Positions 21,344 through 30,474 are shown, numbered from the stretch's first letter. The stretch: 64,000 bases of DNA from JAUSIF01 sp040901465 (GCA_040901465.1 JBBDYN010000037.1:30307-94306); one strand, 5' to 3'. Numbers and translations: made by a program. The notes: generated from the letters alone by a model not told the origin.

Positions 21344-21559
21344 TCAGATCAGGATCAGGAACGCGATCAGCGCGAGGCCGCCCATGGCCAGCCCCAGCGG
21401 CCGCCGGCGCGGATGTTGCGCGAAATATCGGCGCACCAGATCGCGATGAAGCTCATCGGCCGATTGATGCGCGCACGCGAGTGCGGAACCCGCCCGCTCG
21501 GCCGCTTCGTCGAGCCGGGCAAGATCGGAATGCAGGTTATGAGTCGCTCCCGGTGTCAT
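21344..21559 (-). CDS. Small hypothetical membrane-anchored protein
   Basis: A 71-aa frame with a charged, helix-prone N-terminal part (LARLDEAAERAGSALACAH) and a C-terminal hydrophobic segment (residues about 53-71) that would anchor it in the membrane. I recognise no family. It lies on the minus strand 11 bp from the glnA terminator and downstream of a diguanylate cyclase gene. Upstream signals are weak (AGG 12 bp before the ATG), so it could be a chance frame. Confidence 0.45.
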   Translation of the reverse strand: MTPGATHNLHSDLARLDEAAERAGSALACAHQSADELHRDLVRRYFAQHPRRRPLGLAMGGLALIAFLILI

Positions 21560-21772
21560 GGTGCAAACCTAACGTCCGAATGGTTAACGAGTTCCGCTAT
21601 GAGGAGATGGTCGCCGATCCTGGCTCATCATTGCGCGTCGCGGCGGGGCTATGCGGCCTTGAGGCGACGGAACCGCCCCTGCCGGCATCGGCGATGACCG
21701 TGGATGCGCGGAACCTTATCGCGAATAATGGATGCCGTACTGAAAGCCCGAATCGCCGAGCGGTATCGCCTA

Positions 21773-23104
21773 CTACCTGCCGGATTGCATGGCGGCAGCG
21801 GGGCTTGCGGCACCGCCAACCTCGTCCACCGGAGCGACCGCCGGGCTCGGGACCAGTTCAAGCGGAACTGGCGCCAACCGGGACCCATCCGGCAATTCCG
21901 CCGCCCGCATGTCCCTCCCGCCGCGCGCAGCACCCAGGCCGCGCTCGGAGTAGCCGTCGGCGATCTCGACCCGGTTGCGGCCACGCGCCTTGGCCACATA
22001 AAGCGCCTCATCCGCGCGCGTGAGCAGCGTTTCGATCTCGATGAGTTCCTCGGCGGACACCGTCGCGATGCCGACGCTGACGCTGACGCCGGCGTGCGCA
22101 TCCGCGCTCCGATGACTGTTGGCGAAGCCGATCCGTATGCGCTCGGCGGTCGCGGCGGCGCTGCTCGTTTCCGCCCCGAACAGGACGGCACCGAACTCCT
22201 CGCCGCCGAGACGGCCGAGCAGATCGGTCGAACGCAATTCCGACGCCGCGATGTCGGCGAACACGCGCAGGACGCGGTCGCCGACCGCATGGCCGTAGCG
22301 GTCGTTGATCGATTTGAAGCGATCGAGATCAAACAGAAGCGCGGATACCGGCTGCGGCACCCGCGAGCGCTGTTTCAGGCTGCGCATCGCGGTATCGAGG
22401 AACGCACGCCGGTTGGCCAAGCCCGTGAGCGGATCGATCGTCGCCGCCACCTTGTGCTCGAGCTCGGTGCGCTCCTTCGCCATCGCAAGAAAGACGAAAG
22501 CGGTTGCAATCATGTAGAGGAGCGACTCCAGCCCGATCACGCCGAACCACGCTGTCGAGAAGAACGCCTCGCTTTTCCCGCCCGGCATCAGCCACGCGAG
22601 CGGCACCCGCGCGAGGTAGAGCGCGCCGTGCATCGACAGCATGATAATAAGGGGGAGCCTGGAAAGCAGATTCTCCTCGCGGCTGCGCCAGAATTCGATC
22701 GCGGTGGCAAACGTGTAGAGCGCGATGATCATCGAGCTGAAGACGATGGGTCCGCGAGGCTCGGCCATGAAACCGCCGATCTGGCCGGCAAGCAACCACG
22801 CGGCTGCCCCGCCGAAGATACCGATCAAGGAAACGCGATTTCCATCGAACAGACGCGCGCCGGTCCAGGTCATGCCGGCGGCAATGAACAGGAGCGCGTT
22901 CGAAACCTCGATCGACCAGAAACTCGGCACGCCATCGCGTAGCCCGATCAGCCAGACCGCGACGCAAGCGACCATGTGCGCACAGCCCCACCACGCGAGC
23001 GACGAAATATTGCGGTGCTGATACCAAGCGTAGATCAGCAGGAATCCGAGCAATGCGGTGACCGCAATCGTCACCACAAACATCGTTTTGACGTCGAGTT
23101 CCAT
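21773..23104 (-). CDS. Membrane diguanylate cyclase (GGDEF), copy 1
   Basis: Synthesises cyclic di-GMP at the inner membrane, 443 aa. About six predicted transmembrane helices fill residues 8-220, with no recognisable sensory domain. A GGDEF domain follows from about 225 (DPLTGLANRRAF, LLFDLDRFKSINDRYGHAVGD). The active site is intact as GGEEF and the product-inhibition site RSTD sits five residues before it. A 65-residue proline/alanine-rich tail follows the cyclase domain. It is a paralogue of the next gene, with 236 bp between them. Confidence 0.93.
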   Translation of the reverse strand: MELDVKTMFVVTIAVTALLGFLLIYAWYQHRNISSLAWWGCAHMVACVAVWLIGLRDGVPSFWSIEVSNALLFIAAGMTWTGARLFDGNRVSLIGIFGGAAAWLLAGQIGGFMAEPRGPIVFSSMIIALYTFATAIEFWRSREENLLSRLPLIIMLSMHGALYLARVPLAWLMPGGKSEAFFSTAWFGVIGLESLLYMIATAFVFLAMAKERTELEHKVAATIDPLTGLANRRAFLDTAMRSLKQRSRVPQPVSALLFDLDRFKSINDRYGHAVGDRVLRVFADIAASELRSTDLLGRLGGEEFGAVLFGAETSSAAATAERIRIGFANSHRSADAHAGVSVSVGIATVSAEELIEIETLLTRADEALYVAKARGRNRVEIADGYSERGLGAARGGRDMRAAELPDGSRLAPVPLELVPSPAVAPVDEVGGAASPAAAMQSGR

Positions 23105-23340
23105 TGACTGGCCCGGACCCGGAAAAATGCGGTCGAGAAGTCGCCGCTGCGGCCGGAACTAAGCGCAGAAGCCGCTACGTTTCCGCTTCGAAGGTCGATA
23201 AAAATCGAGTCATCCGGCTTGCGGCGGCGGCCTCGCGGCGCCATTGCATTATTCTGGGACAGGAGGCGCGCGCGGCTCGCCCTCGAATTCGATGCGCGCG
23301 GTCGATTGATAAAATTCTAAGAAAATTCGCCGGAGCGTCG

Positions 23341-24633
23341 CTACGCCGCGGGCTTGATCGCCGCCCGCGCGGCCGCGATTGCCAGCGCGAGGTCATTCGG
23401 AGCAAGCCTCGCATTGGCACGCCTGTCGACCACCACGTCAACGCGACTCTCGGCGGCCGGCGGCACGGCCCGTTCCTCCTCCGAGCCCGAAAGAACGTAG
23501 CGATTTCGGCCGCTCGCCTTGGCCGCGTAGAGCGCCCTGTCGGCCTGCTCGAGCAAGACGTCGATATCGATATCAGGCTCCTCGGTCGCCGCTGCGCCGA
23601 TGCTGACCGTGCCCGCGATCGGCAAACCATCGATTTCCACCGCCGCCGCTTCAAACGCGGCCCGCACGCGCTCGGCCGCCACCGCGGCCGAGAGCAGGCT
23701 CGTGCCGGGAAGGATAGCCGCGAATTCCTCGCCACCGAGCCGGCCGATGACGTCGGTCGCGCGCAAACGCGCCGCGGCGGTACGCGCAAAAGTCTGCAGT
23801 GCCCGGTCGCCTACCGCGTGTCCGAAGCGGTCGTTGATTTTTTTGAAGTGGTCGAGATCGAACATCAGTACCGACACCGGCTGTTTGTCCCACGCCATGC
23901 GACCAAGAATTCGCCGCCCCGCCTCCAGCAAAGCCCGGCGGTTGAAGATTTCCGTTAGGGGATCGATGGTGGCCGCGGTCCGATGGATGCGTTCGCTCCG
24001 CTCTTTCGCCATTGTCAAGATGATGAACGCGGTCGCGATCGCATAAAGAAGCGTTTCCAGCGCGAAGATCGCGAACCACCCGCCTGCGAAATCCGAGAAT
24101 CGCAACTCGGAGGAGCTGAGCAGCACGATCGGAACCGGCAACAAGAAGACAAAGCCGTGCAATGCAAGCACCGCCATGGCCGGCCAACGCGACATCAGCC
24201 GCTCTTTGCGTCCGCCCCACAATTCCCACGCGGTCAGCAACGTGTAGGTCGAAATCGCGACCGACGAGAGCACGATACGAGCCATATCGGACACGGCAAA
24301 ACCCGGCATCGTCAGCGCGATCAGCCAGGCGATCGCGCCGGCGAACATCCAAAACGGTTTTACCTCACGACCGTGAAACAGGCGCGCGCCGCTCCAAATG
24401 ACGCCGCAAGCCACGAACAGGAGCGCGTTTCCGATCGCCATCGACAGTGCGTTAGAGAGCGAATCCTGCATCGTATAGATCGCAACCGAGACGCCGCCGA
24501 TGAGGTAGGCGACGCCCCACCACGCGAGCGCGCGGATGCTGCGGTCCTGCACCCAGGCGAACAGCAGGAACAAGCCGAGGATCGTCGTCACGAAGATCGA
24601 GACGATGAATAGCGTCGGGACGTCGAGCAGCAT
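23341..24633 (-). CDS. Membrane diguanylate cyclase (GGDEF), copy 2
   Basis: A 430-aa paralogue of the gene at 21773-23104 with the same layout: about six N-terminal membrane helices, then a GGDEF domain (DPLTEIFNRRALLEAG, LMFDLDHFKKINDRFGHAVGD). The active site GGEEF and the I-site RATD are both intact, so an active, feedback-inhibited cyclase is predicted. The shared start (LD followed by hydrophobic TIVT/FIVSIFVTTILG) shows an old tandem duplication. The signal is unknown. A link to the polysaccharide locus 6 kb away is possible but not shown. Confidence 0.93.
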   Translation of the reverse strand: MLLDVPTLFIVSIFVTTILGLFLLFAWVQDRSIRALAWWGVAYLIGGVSVAIYTMQDSLSNALSMAIGNALLFVACGVIWSGARLFHGREVKPFWMFAGAIAWLIALTMPGFAVSDMARIVLSSVAISTYTLLTAWELWGGRKERLMSRWPAMAVLALHGFVFLLPVPIVLLSSSELRFSDFAGGWFAIFALETLLYAIATAFIILTMAKERSERIHRTAATIDPLTEIFNRRALLEAGRRILGRMAWDKQPVSVLMFDLDHFKKINDRFGHAVGDRALQTFARTAAARLRATDVIGRLGGEEFAAILPGTSLLSAAVAAERVRAAFEAAAVEIDGLPIAGTVSIGAAATEEPDIDIDVLLEQADRALYAAKASGRNRYVLSGSEEERAVPPAAESRVDVVVDRRANARLAPNDLALAIAAARAAIKPAA

Positions 24634-24832
24634 TTACTTACACGGGTTGCGCAGGATCGGCGCAAGCCTGTCCGCGTCCCCTTGCGAACCGCTTTCCCGA
24701 AACGTTGCAATGCTACGGATTTTGCGCGCGCATTCGCCTAGCTGCATGCAGGCTTTGTGCGAGGTTTCATCAACGCCTCGGATTTTGCGCGAAAGCACGT
24801 CGAATGCGCATCGAAATCGCCTCGAAACAAAT

Positions 24833-24860
24833 AAAAAGAGCGCGGCAAGCCGCGCTCTTT
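24833..24860 (-). terminator. Intrinsic terminator after rpsI
   Basis: On the minus strand AAAGAGCGCGGC and GCCGCGCTCTTT form a near-perfect stem with a 2-nt loop, continuing into TTTTTATT. It starts 24 bp beyond the rpsI stop. Confidence 0.9.
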
Positions 24861-24883
24861 GTCTCGGTTCCGGGTTCCGCGCG

Positions 24884-25360
24884 TCAGCGCTTGGAGAACT
24901 GGAAGCTCCGGCGCGCTTTCTTGCGACCGTATTTCTTGCGTTCCACGACGCGCGAGTCGCGGGTCATGTATCCCCCCTTCTTGAGGACGCCGCGCAGGTC
25001 CGGCTCGTAGAAAGTGAGCGCCTTCGAAATGCCGTGACGGAGCGCGCCGGCCTGCCCGGACAGCCCGCCGCCCGACACCGTGCATTCGATGTCGAATTGA
25101 CCCGCACGATTGGCCACCGCGAACGGCTGCTGGATCAGCATACGCAACACCGGCCGCGCGAAATAGGTCTCGATGGTTTTCGTATTGATCACGATCTTGC
25201 CGGAACCCGGCTTTAGCCAAACGCGTGCCACCGCGTTTTTGCGCTTGCCCGTGGCATACGCGCGGCCTTGCTTGTCGAGCTTCTGGACGCGCTTCGGCGC
25301 TTCCGGCGTCGCCGGCTTCAGCGCCGCCAAACCTTCGAGCGACTGGACCGTGTCGGCCAT
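24884..25360 (-). CDS. rpsI: 30S ribosomal protein S9
   Basis: Small-subunit protein whose basic tail reaches the P-site tRNA, 158 aa. The family core YATGKRKNAVARVWLKPG and the C-terminal RKKYGRKKARRSFQFSKR are present. An N-terminal extension of about 35 residues is typical of alphaproteobacterial S9. The start codon overlaps the rplM stop as TAATG. Confidence 0.98.
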   Translation of the reverse strand: MADTVQSLEGLAALKPATPEAPKRVQKLDKQGRAYATGKRKNAVARVWLKPGSGKIVINTKTIETYFARPVLRMLIQQPFAVANRAGQFDIECTVSGGGLSGQAGALRHGISKALTFYEPDLRGVLKKGGYMTRDSRVVERKKYGRKKARRSFQFSKR

Positions 25361-25824
25361 TACGCGCTCCTCGTGTTTTTACGATTCATGGAAGCGACAT
25401 CGAGCCGCTCGGGCTGCTGCGCTTCGTGCGGATGCTGGGAACCCTTGTAGACGCGGAGATTTCCGAACTGCTTGCGCGCAAGCGGCCCCTCGTCAAGCAT
25501 GCGCTCCACGGCCTTCTCGATCACGCGCTCGGGAAATTTTCCCTCGAGAATGAACTTCGCTTTGCGTTCCTTGATGCCGCCGGGATAGCCGGTGTGATGG
25601 TGATAGACCTTCTGCTCGAGCTTGCGGCCCGTCAGCACCACCTTCTCGGCGTTGATGACCACGACGTTGTCGCCGCAATCGACGTGCGGCGTGTAATTCG
25701 GGCGGTGCTTGCCGCGCAAGCGGTTTGCGATCACCGTCGCGAGCCGGCCCACGACGAGGCCCGATGCGTCGACCAGCACCCATTTCTTTACGATTTCGGC
25801 CGGCTTGGCTACGAAGGTTTTCAT
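25360..25824 (-). CDS. rplM: 50S ribosomal protein L13
   Basis: Early-assembly large-subunit protein, 154 aa. The start MKTFVAKPAEIVKKW is the family N-terminus; a 21-residue upstream extension in the same frame is arginine-rich and not conserved. Conserved VVINAEKVVLTGRK and YHHHTGYPGG are visible. The stop overlaps the rpsI start by one base, so the two are translationally coupled. Confidence 0.98.
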   Translation of the reverse strand: MKTFVAKPAEIVKKWVLVDASGLVVGRLATVIANRLRGKHRPNYTPHVDCGDNVVVINAEKVVLTGRKLEQKVYHHHTGYPGGIKERKAKFILEGKFPERVIEKAVERMLDEGPLARKQFGNLRVYKGSQHPHEAQQPERLDVASMNRKNTRSA

Positions 25825-25949
25825 GGCGCGTCCGTCAATGCGGGCTTGAGAACGCGCGCTTCTAGACGTGCGGCCGCGCGGCGTCAATCGACCATTGCCG
25901 AATATAGATGAACAATTACAATAGTTTATAATTATGGTAATTTAGCACC

Positions 25950-26399
25950 TTAGGCTAAATCACCCTTTTCCGGTGGGATTGAGTAAGTCGCGACGCAGTG
26001 CGCAACCAGTTCGTCGCTCGACGCGGCATGCACCGCCACCTCGCCCACTGCGAGCCGCTTGCCGAGCTTGAGCAATTTGCAGTCGGCGATGAGATCGCCT
26101 GGCTCCGGTTTGCGCAGGAAGTTGATCGAGAGATTGGTTGTCACCGCGAGCGCCACCGGGCCAATCATGGCGAGGATCGCGACGTACATCGCGGCGTCGC
26201 AGAGCGCCATCATGGCCGGGCCGGATACCGTGCCGCCCGGCCGCAACTGCGCGTCACGGGCCGCGAGCCGCACCCGCGCCGTGCCCGGCCCTACGGCCTC
26301 GATCTTGTGCGGCGTTCCGGGCCCGAAGCCCTGCGGAAACTCGCGCGCGAGAAAGGCCCTGAGCTCGGCAACGGTCATTTTCGTTGCGGACGCGTGCAT
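25950..26399 (-). CDS. PaaI-like hotdog thioesterase
   Basis: A 149-aa hotdog protein of the PaaI/DUF4442-like thioesterase group. The helix segment LRPGGTVSGPAMMALCDAAMYVA is followed by TTNLSINFLRKPEPGDLIADC, the usual core of acyl-CoA thioesterases. The start MHASATKM at 26399 has GGGGAG six bases upstream; the open frame extends a further 61 codons with no homology. It is divergent from the crotonase gene by 76 bp, which suggests a shared acyl-CoA metabolic role. Confidence 0.85.
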   Translation of the reverse strand: MHASATKMTVAELRAFLAREFPQGFGPGTPHKIEAVGPGTARVRLAARDAQLRPGGTVSGPAMMALCDAAMYVAILAMIGPVALAVTTNLSINFLRKPEPGDLIADCKLLKLGKRLAVGEVAVHAASSDELVAHCVATYSIPPEKGDLA

Positions 26400-26475
26400 G
26401 GTTGCTCCCCTGCCAGCGCATTCGCGTCCGGCCCCGCTTCGGATAATATGACAGCGCGGAAACGCAAGGAAACAA

Positions 26476-27300
26476 ATGTCGAAGCCCGCAACCGCCCGGC
26501 GCGCCGCGTCCGCGTCCGTCCTCTTGCGCGAAGACCGCGCAGGCATCGCGCTGCTCGTACTGAATCGGCCCACGGCGAGCAACGCGCTTTCGGAAGCCTT
26601 GCTCGACGCGCTTGGCGAAGCCTTCGCCTCGATCCGCGATGACCGGGCTGTGCGCGCGCTGGTGCTTGCGGCGAACGGTCCTGCTTTCTGTGCCGGTCAC
26701 GATCTCAAGGAGTTGACGTCGCACCGCAACGACCGCGATCGCGGCCGCGCCTATTTCGAGAAAATGTTCGAGCAAAGCGGCGCCCTGACGCAAGCGATCG
26801 TAAGCTTGCCGCAGCCGGTGATCGCTTCGGTCCAGGGCATGGCGACCGCGGCCGGCTGCCAGCTCGTCGCCGCCTGCGATCTCGTGGTGGCGACTGAGGC
26901 CGCGCGTTTCTGCACGCCGGGCGTCGATATCGGCCTCTTCTGCTCGACGCCCGCGGTCACGCTTTCGCGCAAGGTCGCGTGGAATCACGCCATGGAAATG
27001 CTGCTGACGGCCGAGCCGATTTCCGCCGCCCGCGCCCGCGAAATCGGGCTCGTCAATCGCATCGTCCCGCAAGGCCGCGAGCGCGAGGAAGCCTTCTCGC
27101 TTGCCCGCACGATCGCATCGAAGTCTTCCCACGTGCAGAAGCTCGGCAAGGAAGCTTTCTATCGGCAGGGCAAGATGGATTTCGCCGAGGCATTCGCCTA
27201 CGCGAACGCCGTCATGGCCGAAAACATGCTGGCGCACGACGCCGAAGAAGGCATCGGCGCCTTCGTGGAGAAGCGCGCGCCGAAATGGGAAGACCGGTGA
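26476..27300 (+). CDS. Enoyl-CoA hydratase/isomerase family protein (ECHDC3-like)
   Basis: A 274-aa crotonase-fold protein. The oxyanion-hole motifs FCAGHDLKEL and VQGMATAAGCQLVAACDL are intact. The segment GVDIGLFCSTPAVTLSR replaces the region that normally holds the catalytic glutamates of hydratases, and matches the ECHDC3-type subgroup. Its reaction is therefore uncertain and may not be enoyl-CoA hydration. The stop overlaps the next gene's GTG start (GTGA), so the two are co-translated. Confidence 0.85.
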   Translation: MSKPATARRAASASVLLREDRAGIALLVLNRPTASNALSEALLDALGEAFASIRDDRAVRALVLAANGPAFCAGHDLKELTSHRNDRDRGRAYFEKMFEQSGALTQAIVSLPQPVIASVQGMATAAGCQLVAACDLVVATEAARFCTPGVDIGLFCSTPAVTLSRKVAWNHAMEMLLTAEPISAARAREIGLVNRIVPQGREREEAFSLARTIASKSSHVQKLGKEAFYRQGKMDFAEAFAYANAVMAENMLAHDAEEGIGAFVEKRAPKWEDR

Positions 27301-27833
27301 GCCACGAAAATTACCTCGACGCATTCATCCGCGGCATCCTCGACTCCGTGAAGACAATTGCCGTTGTCGGCGCGAGCCATGGCGACGACAAGCCGAGCAT
27401 GTTCGTCGTGAAGTATCTCAGCGAGCGCGGCTATCGCGTCTTCCCGATCAATCCTGGCCGCGCCGGCAAGCTTGTCGCCCGCAACACGGTCTATGCGCGC
27501 CTCAAGGACGTGCCGGAGCCGATCGACATGGTCGATGTGTTCCGCCGCGCAGACCGCGTCGGCGAGATCCTCGACGAAGCGCTCGAACTTTCTCCGCGCC
27601 CAAGAGTCTTCTGGATGCAGCTCGGCGTGAAGAACGAGGAAGTCGCCGTCCGCGCCGAGGCGGCCGGCATGACGGTGGTGATGAACCGCTGCCCCAAGAT
27701 CGAATACGGACGCCTTTCGCGCGAGATCAACTGGGCCGGCGTCAATACGCGCACCCTGTCATCGAAGAAGCCGCGGCGCCTCGCCGGCGGCTTCCAGAGG
27801 CTTCAACTCGGTCCCGGCAAACCGACCCGTTGA
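27297..27833 (+). CDS. CoA-binding domain protein
   Basis: A 178-aa protein of the CoA_binding_2/YccU type. The Rossmann fold begins IAVVGASHGDDKPSMFV, followed by GYRVFPINP and the conserved VFRRAD and MNRCPKIEYGRL. Family members bind CoA but have no settled function. The GTG start at 27297 is chosen because it overlaps the crotonase stop by 4 bp and leaves a normal N-terminus. The last 25 residues are a basic, non-conserved tail. Confidence 0.85.
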   Translation: MSHENYLDAFIRGILDSVKTIAVVGASHGDDKPSMFVVKYLSERGYRVFPINPGRAGKLVARNTVYARLKDVPEPIDMVDVFRRADRVGEILDEALELSPRPRVFWMQLGVKNEEVAVRAEAAGMTVVMNRCPKIEYGRLSREINWAGVNTRTLSSKKPRRLAGGFQRLQLGPGKPTR

Positions 27834-27865
27834 CGCTCCCGGCCCACCAGCATAAATAACGTGAA

Positions 27866-27887
27866 ATTTCCGATTTTAGTCGGAAAT
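27866..27887. promoter_or_regulatory. Palindromic operator candidate upstream of the sulfhydrylase gene
   Basis: ATTTCCGA-TTTTAG-TCGGAAAT is a perfect 8-bp inverted repeat with a 6-bp centre, 20 bp before the ATG at 27908. Its size and position suit a dimeric repressor such as those of the Rrf2 type used for sulfur genes in alphaproteobacteria, but the regulator is inference. There is no SAM-II riboswitch here. Confidence 0.55.
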
Positions 27888-27907
27888 CACAGACAATAGG
27901 TGGAAAA

Positions 27908-29221
27908 ATGGACAAGTCGGCCAAGGACCGCCCTGCGGCTTCCGAGCAGCGCGAGCCCGGCTTCGCCACCCTCTCCGTCCACGCCGGCGCGCAGCCCGAC
28001 CCGACCACGGGCGCACGCGCGACGCCGATCTACCAGACCACCTCGTTCGTGTTCGACGACGTCGAGCACGCGGCCCAACTCTTCGGCTTGCAAACCTTCG
28101 GCAACATCTACAGCCGCGTCGGCAACCCGACTTGCAACGTGCTCGAAGAACGCGTGGCCGCGCTCGAGGGCGGCACGGCGTCACTTTCGGTCGCGTCCGG
28201 CCACGCTGCGCAAATGAACGTCTTTCACTTGCTGATGATGCCAGGCGACGAGTTCGTCGCCGCGAAGAAGCTCTATGGCGGCTCCATCAACCAGTTCAAT
28301 CACTCGTTCAAGAGTTTCGGCTGGAACGTGCGCTGGGCCGACCCCGACGATCTCTCCAGCTTCGAAAGCGCGATCACGCCGAAGACGAAACTGATCTTCA
28401 TCGAGTCGATCGCGAACCCCGGCGGGATCGTCATGGACATCGAAGGGATTGCGCGCATCGCCCAGAAAGCGAACATCCCGCTCATCGTCGACAACACGCT
28501 GGCCACACCCTACCTCTGCCGGCCGTTCGATTTCGGCGCCGACATCATCGTGCATTCGGCGACGAAGTTTCTCGGCGGGCACGGCAATTCGATCGGCGGG
28601 CTCCTCGTCGACGGCGGCAAGTTCAAGTGGGCGGACGACGACCGCTATCCGATGGTCTCCAAGCCGCGACCCGAATACCAGGGCATCGTCATGGCCCAGA
28701 CCTTCGGAAATTTTGGCTTCGCGATGGCGGCACGCTTCCTGTCGCTGCGCGATCTCGGCCCCGCGCTCTCCCCCTTCAATGCGTTCCTGATCATCACCGG
28801 CATCGAAACGCTGCCGCTGCGCATGCAAAAGCATTGCGACAACGCGCTCGCGGTCGCGAAATTCCTCCTTGGCCACCGGCAGGTCGCGTGGGTCAGCTAC
28901 GCCGGTCTGCCGAACGACCGCTATCACGCGCTCGCGCGGAAATACTGCCCCAGGGGCGCGGGCGCCGTGCTGACGTTCGGCCTCAAGGGCGGCTACGATG
29001 CCGGTGTCGATCTCATTTCCGGCGTGAACCTGTTTTCGCACCTCGCCAACATCGGCGACACGCGCTCGCTCATTCTTCACCCCGCATCCACGACCCACCG
29101 GCAGCTCTCTGACGAGCAGAAAGTCGCCGCCGGAGCGGGACCGGACGTGGTGCGGCTTTCGATTGGGATCGAGGACGTGGAAGATCTGATCGCCGATCTC
29201 GATCAGGGATTGGCGGCCTAG
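27908..29221 (+). CDS. metY: O-acetylhomoserine sulfhydrylase
   Basis: PLP enzyme of the Cys/Met metabolism family that makes homocysteine from O-acetylhomoserine and sulfide, 437 aa. Family motifs are ATPIYQTTSFVF, SVASGHAAQMN, IVDNTLATPYLCRP and the PLP lysine in VHSATKFLGGHG. Length and LILHPASTTHRQL near the C-terminus favour the O-acetylhomoserine (MetY/CysD) branch over cystathionine synthase. It stands alone behind the palindrome at 27866-27887, so it is probably regulated by sulfur or methionine supply. Confidence 0.93.
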   Translation: MDKSAKDRPAASEQREPGFATLSVHAGAQPDPTTGARATPIYQTTSFVFDDVEHAAQLFGLQTFGNIYSRVGNPTCNVLEERVAALEGGTASLSVASGHAAQMNVFHLLMMPGDEFVAAKKLYGGSINQFNHSFKSFGWNVRWADPDDLSSFESAITPKTKLIFIESIANPGGIVMDIEGIARIAQKANIPLIVDNTLATPYLCRPFDFGADIIVHSATKFLGGHGNSIGGLLVDGGKFKWADDDRYPMVSKPRPEYQGIVMAQTFGNFGFAMAARFLSLRDLGPALSPFNAFLIITGIETLPLRMQKHCDNALAVAKFLLGHRQVAWVSYAGLPNDRYHALARKYCPRGAGAVLTFGLKGGYDAGVDLISGVNLFSHLANIGDTRSLILHPASTTHRQLSDEQKVAAGAGPDVVRLSIGIEDVEDLIADLDQGLAA

Positions 29222-29225
29222 CAAC

Positions 29226-29344
29226 TGTCATCCCGGGGCGCGAGCGAAGCAAGGGAACCCGAAATCCATGAACACCGAATGCTGTTGTCACCGGTAGTGT
29301 TCTTGGATTCCGGACTCGCCGCTGCGCGGCGCCCCGGAATGACA
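29226..29344. repeat. Inverted repeat between metY and ctaA, entering the ctaA 3' end
   Basis: Arms 29226-29241 (TGTCATCCCGGGGCGC) and 29329-29344 are inverted copies with one mismatch. Inner sequences around ATCCATGAACACC and GTGTTCTTGGATTCC pair as well. It resembles the GTCATCCCGG... repeats common in the group. The right half supplies the last codons of ctaA. Confidence 0.85.
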
Positions 29345-30361
29345 TTTGACGAGATGCACCGACGCCGCGACTAGCACGACGACGGCGCCGGCCTGATGCG
29401 CAAGCGACAGCCGAAGCGGCGATACCGACAATAACGTGATCACCCCGAGCATCGCCTGCCCGGTCATGAGCGCGAACAGCACCGCCGCGCGCAATGCCAC
29501 CGGCAGCGGCCCGGTCCGTTGCGTGTCGAGCGCATGCAACAGCGCCACGACAAACAGGAAATTAGCAACCATCCGGTGCAAGAACTGGATGGTTATCACG
29601 TTCTCGAAGAAATTCCGCCACAGCGGCTCGATCGCGAACAACTGCTCGAACGCTGGAATGAAACGGTCGTCCATCCAGGGCCAGGTATTGAACGTCAGGC
29701 CCGCGCCAGTCTTGGCGACCAGCGCGCCGAGAAAAATCTGCACGAAGACGAGCGCCAGAATAATTCCCGCGCCCACGCGCGCCCGCGCGGGAGACTTGTC
29801 GGGCTTGCCGCGCAGACTAACGGCTACGCCCACGACCGCCGAGAGGATTATGCATGCGAGCGTGAGATGAACGGCGAGCCGGTACTGGCTCACATCCGTG
29901 CGTTCCGAAAGGCCCGAGCTCACCATCCACCAGCCGATCGCGCCTTGCAGACCGCCAAGCGCGAACAGACCGCCGAGCTTCCAGGCGAGCATTCGGTCGA
30001 CCAACCCGCGCGCCCAGAACACCGCGAAAGGAACGATGAATGCAACGCCGATCAGCCGCCCGAGCAGGCGGTGCGTCCACTCCCACCAGTAGATGAACTT
30101 GAATCCCGAAAGCGTCATGCCGGGATTGAGTGCGAGAAATTGCGGGATCGTACGGTATTTTTCGAATTCGAGCAGCCAATCCGCTTCGCTAAGCGGCGGC
30201 AGCACGCCGGAAATCGGCCGCCACTCGGTGATCGAGAGTCCGGAACCCGTGAGCCGCGTGGCACCGCCGACCACCACGGTCACAGCCACGAGGGCCGCGA
30301 GCGTCCAGAGCCAAATCCGCACGGGGCGCATCGGATCTCGGCTTTCGATACTCTGCGACAT
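29288..30361 (-). CDS. ctaA: Heme A synthase (COX15/CtaA)
   Basis: Integral membrane monooxygenase that converts heme O to heme A for cytochrome oxidase, 357 aa with about eight helices. Conserved heme-ligand regions are WWEWTHRLLGRLIG, YRLAVHLTLA, FLHRMVAN and LAHQAGAVVVL. The first helix ends VVGGATRLTGSGLSITEW. The start MSQSIESRD at 30361 has GAGGA upstream. The last 18 residues (CHSGAPRSGESGIQEHYR) are encoded by a repeat and are unlikely to be native, so the original stop has probably been lost. Confidence 0.94.
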   Translation of the reverse strand: MSQSIESRDPMRPVRIWLWTLAALVAVTVVVGGATRLTGSGLSITEWRPISGVLPPLSEADWLLEFEKYRTIPQFLALNPGMTLSGFKFIYWWEWTHRLLGRLIGVAFIVPFAVFWARGLVDRMLAWKLGGLFALGGLQGAIGWWMVSSGLSERTDVSQYRLAVHLTLACIILSAVVGVAVSLRGKPDKSPARARVGAGIILALVFVQIFLGALVAKTGAGLTFNTWPWMDDRFIPAFEQLFAIEPLWRNFFENVITIQFLHRMVANFLFVVALLHALDTQRTGPLPVALRAAVLFALMTGQAMLGVITLLSVSPLRLSLAHQAGAVVVLVAASVHLVKCHSGAPRSGESGIQEHYR

Positions 30362-30474
30362 TGATCCTCGACTCGAACGCTTTCCCTTCCGGGTGCGCGA
30401 GGGATATAGAGCGGAGGTCACACCGGCAACTGGACGCCTCGCCGCGCCCGCAGCCTTATCGCGACAGGATTTCC

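Noticed and set aside
27834..27907. SAM-II riboswitch before the sulfhydrylase gene
   Set aside because: The leader has only a simple palindrome; none of the conserved SAM-II pseudoknot sequence is visible.
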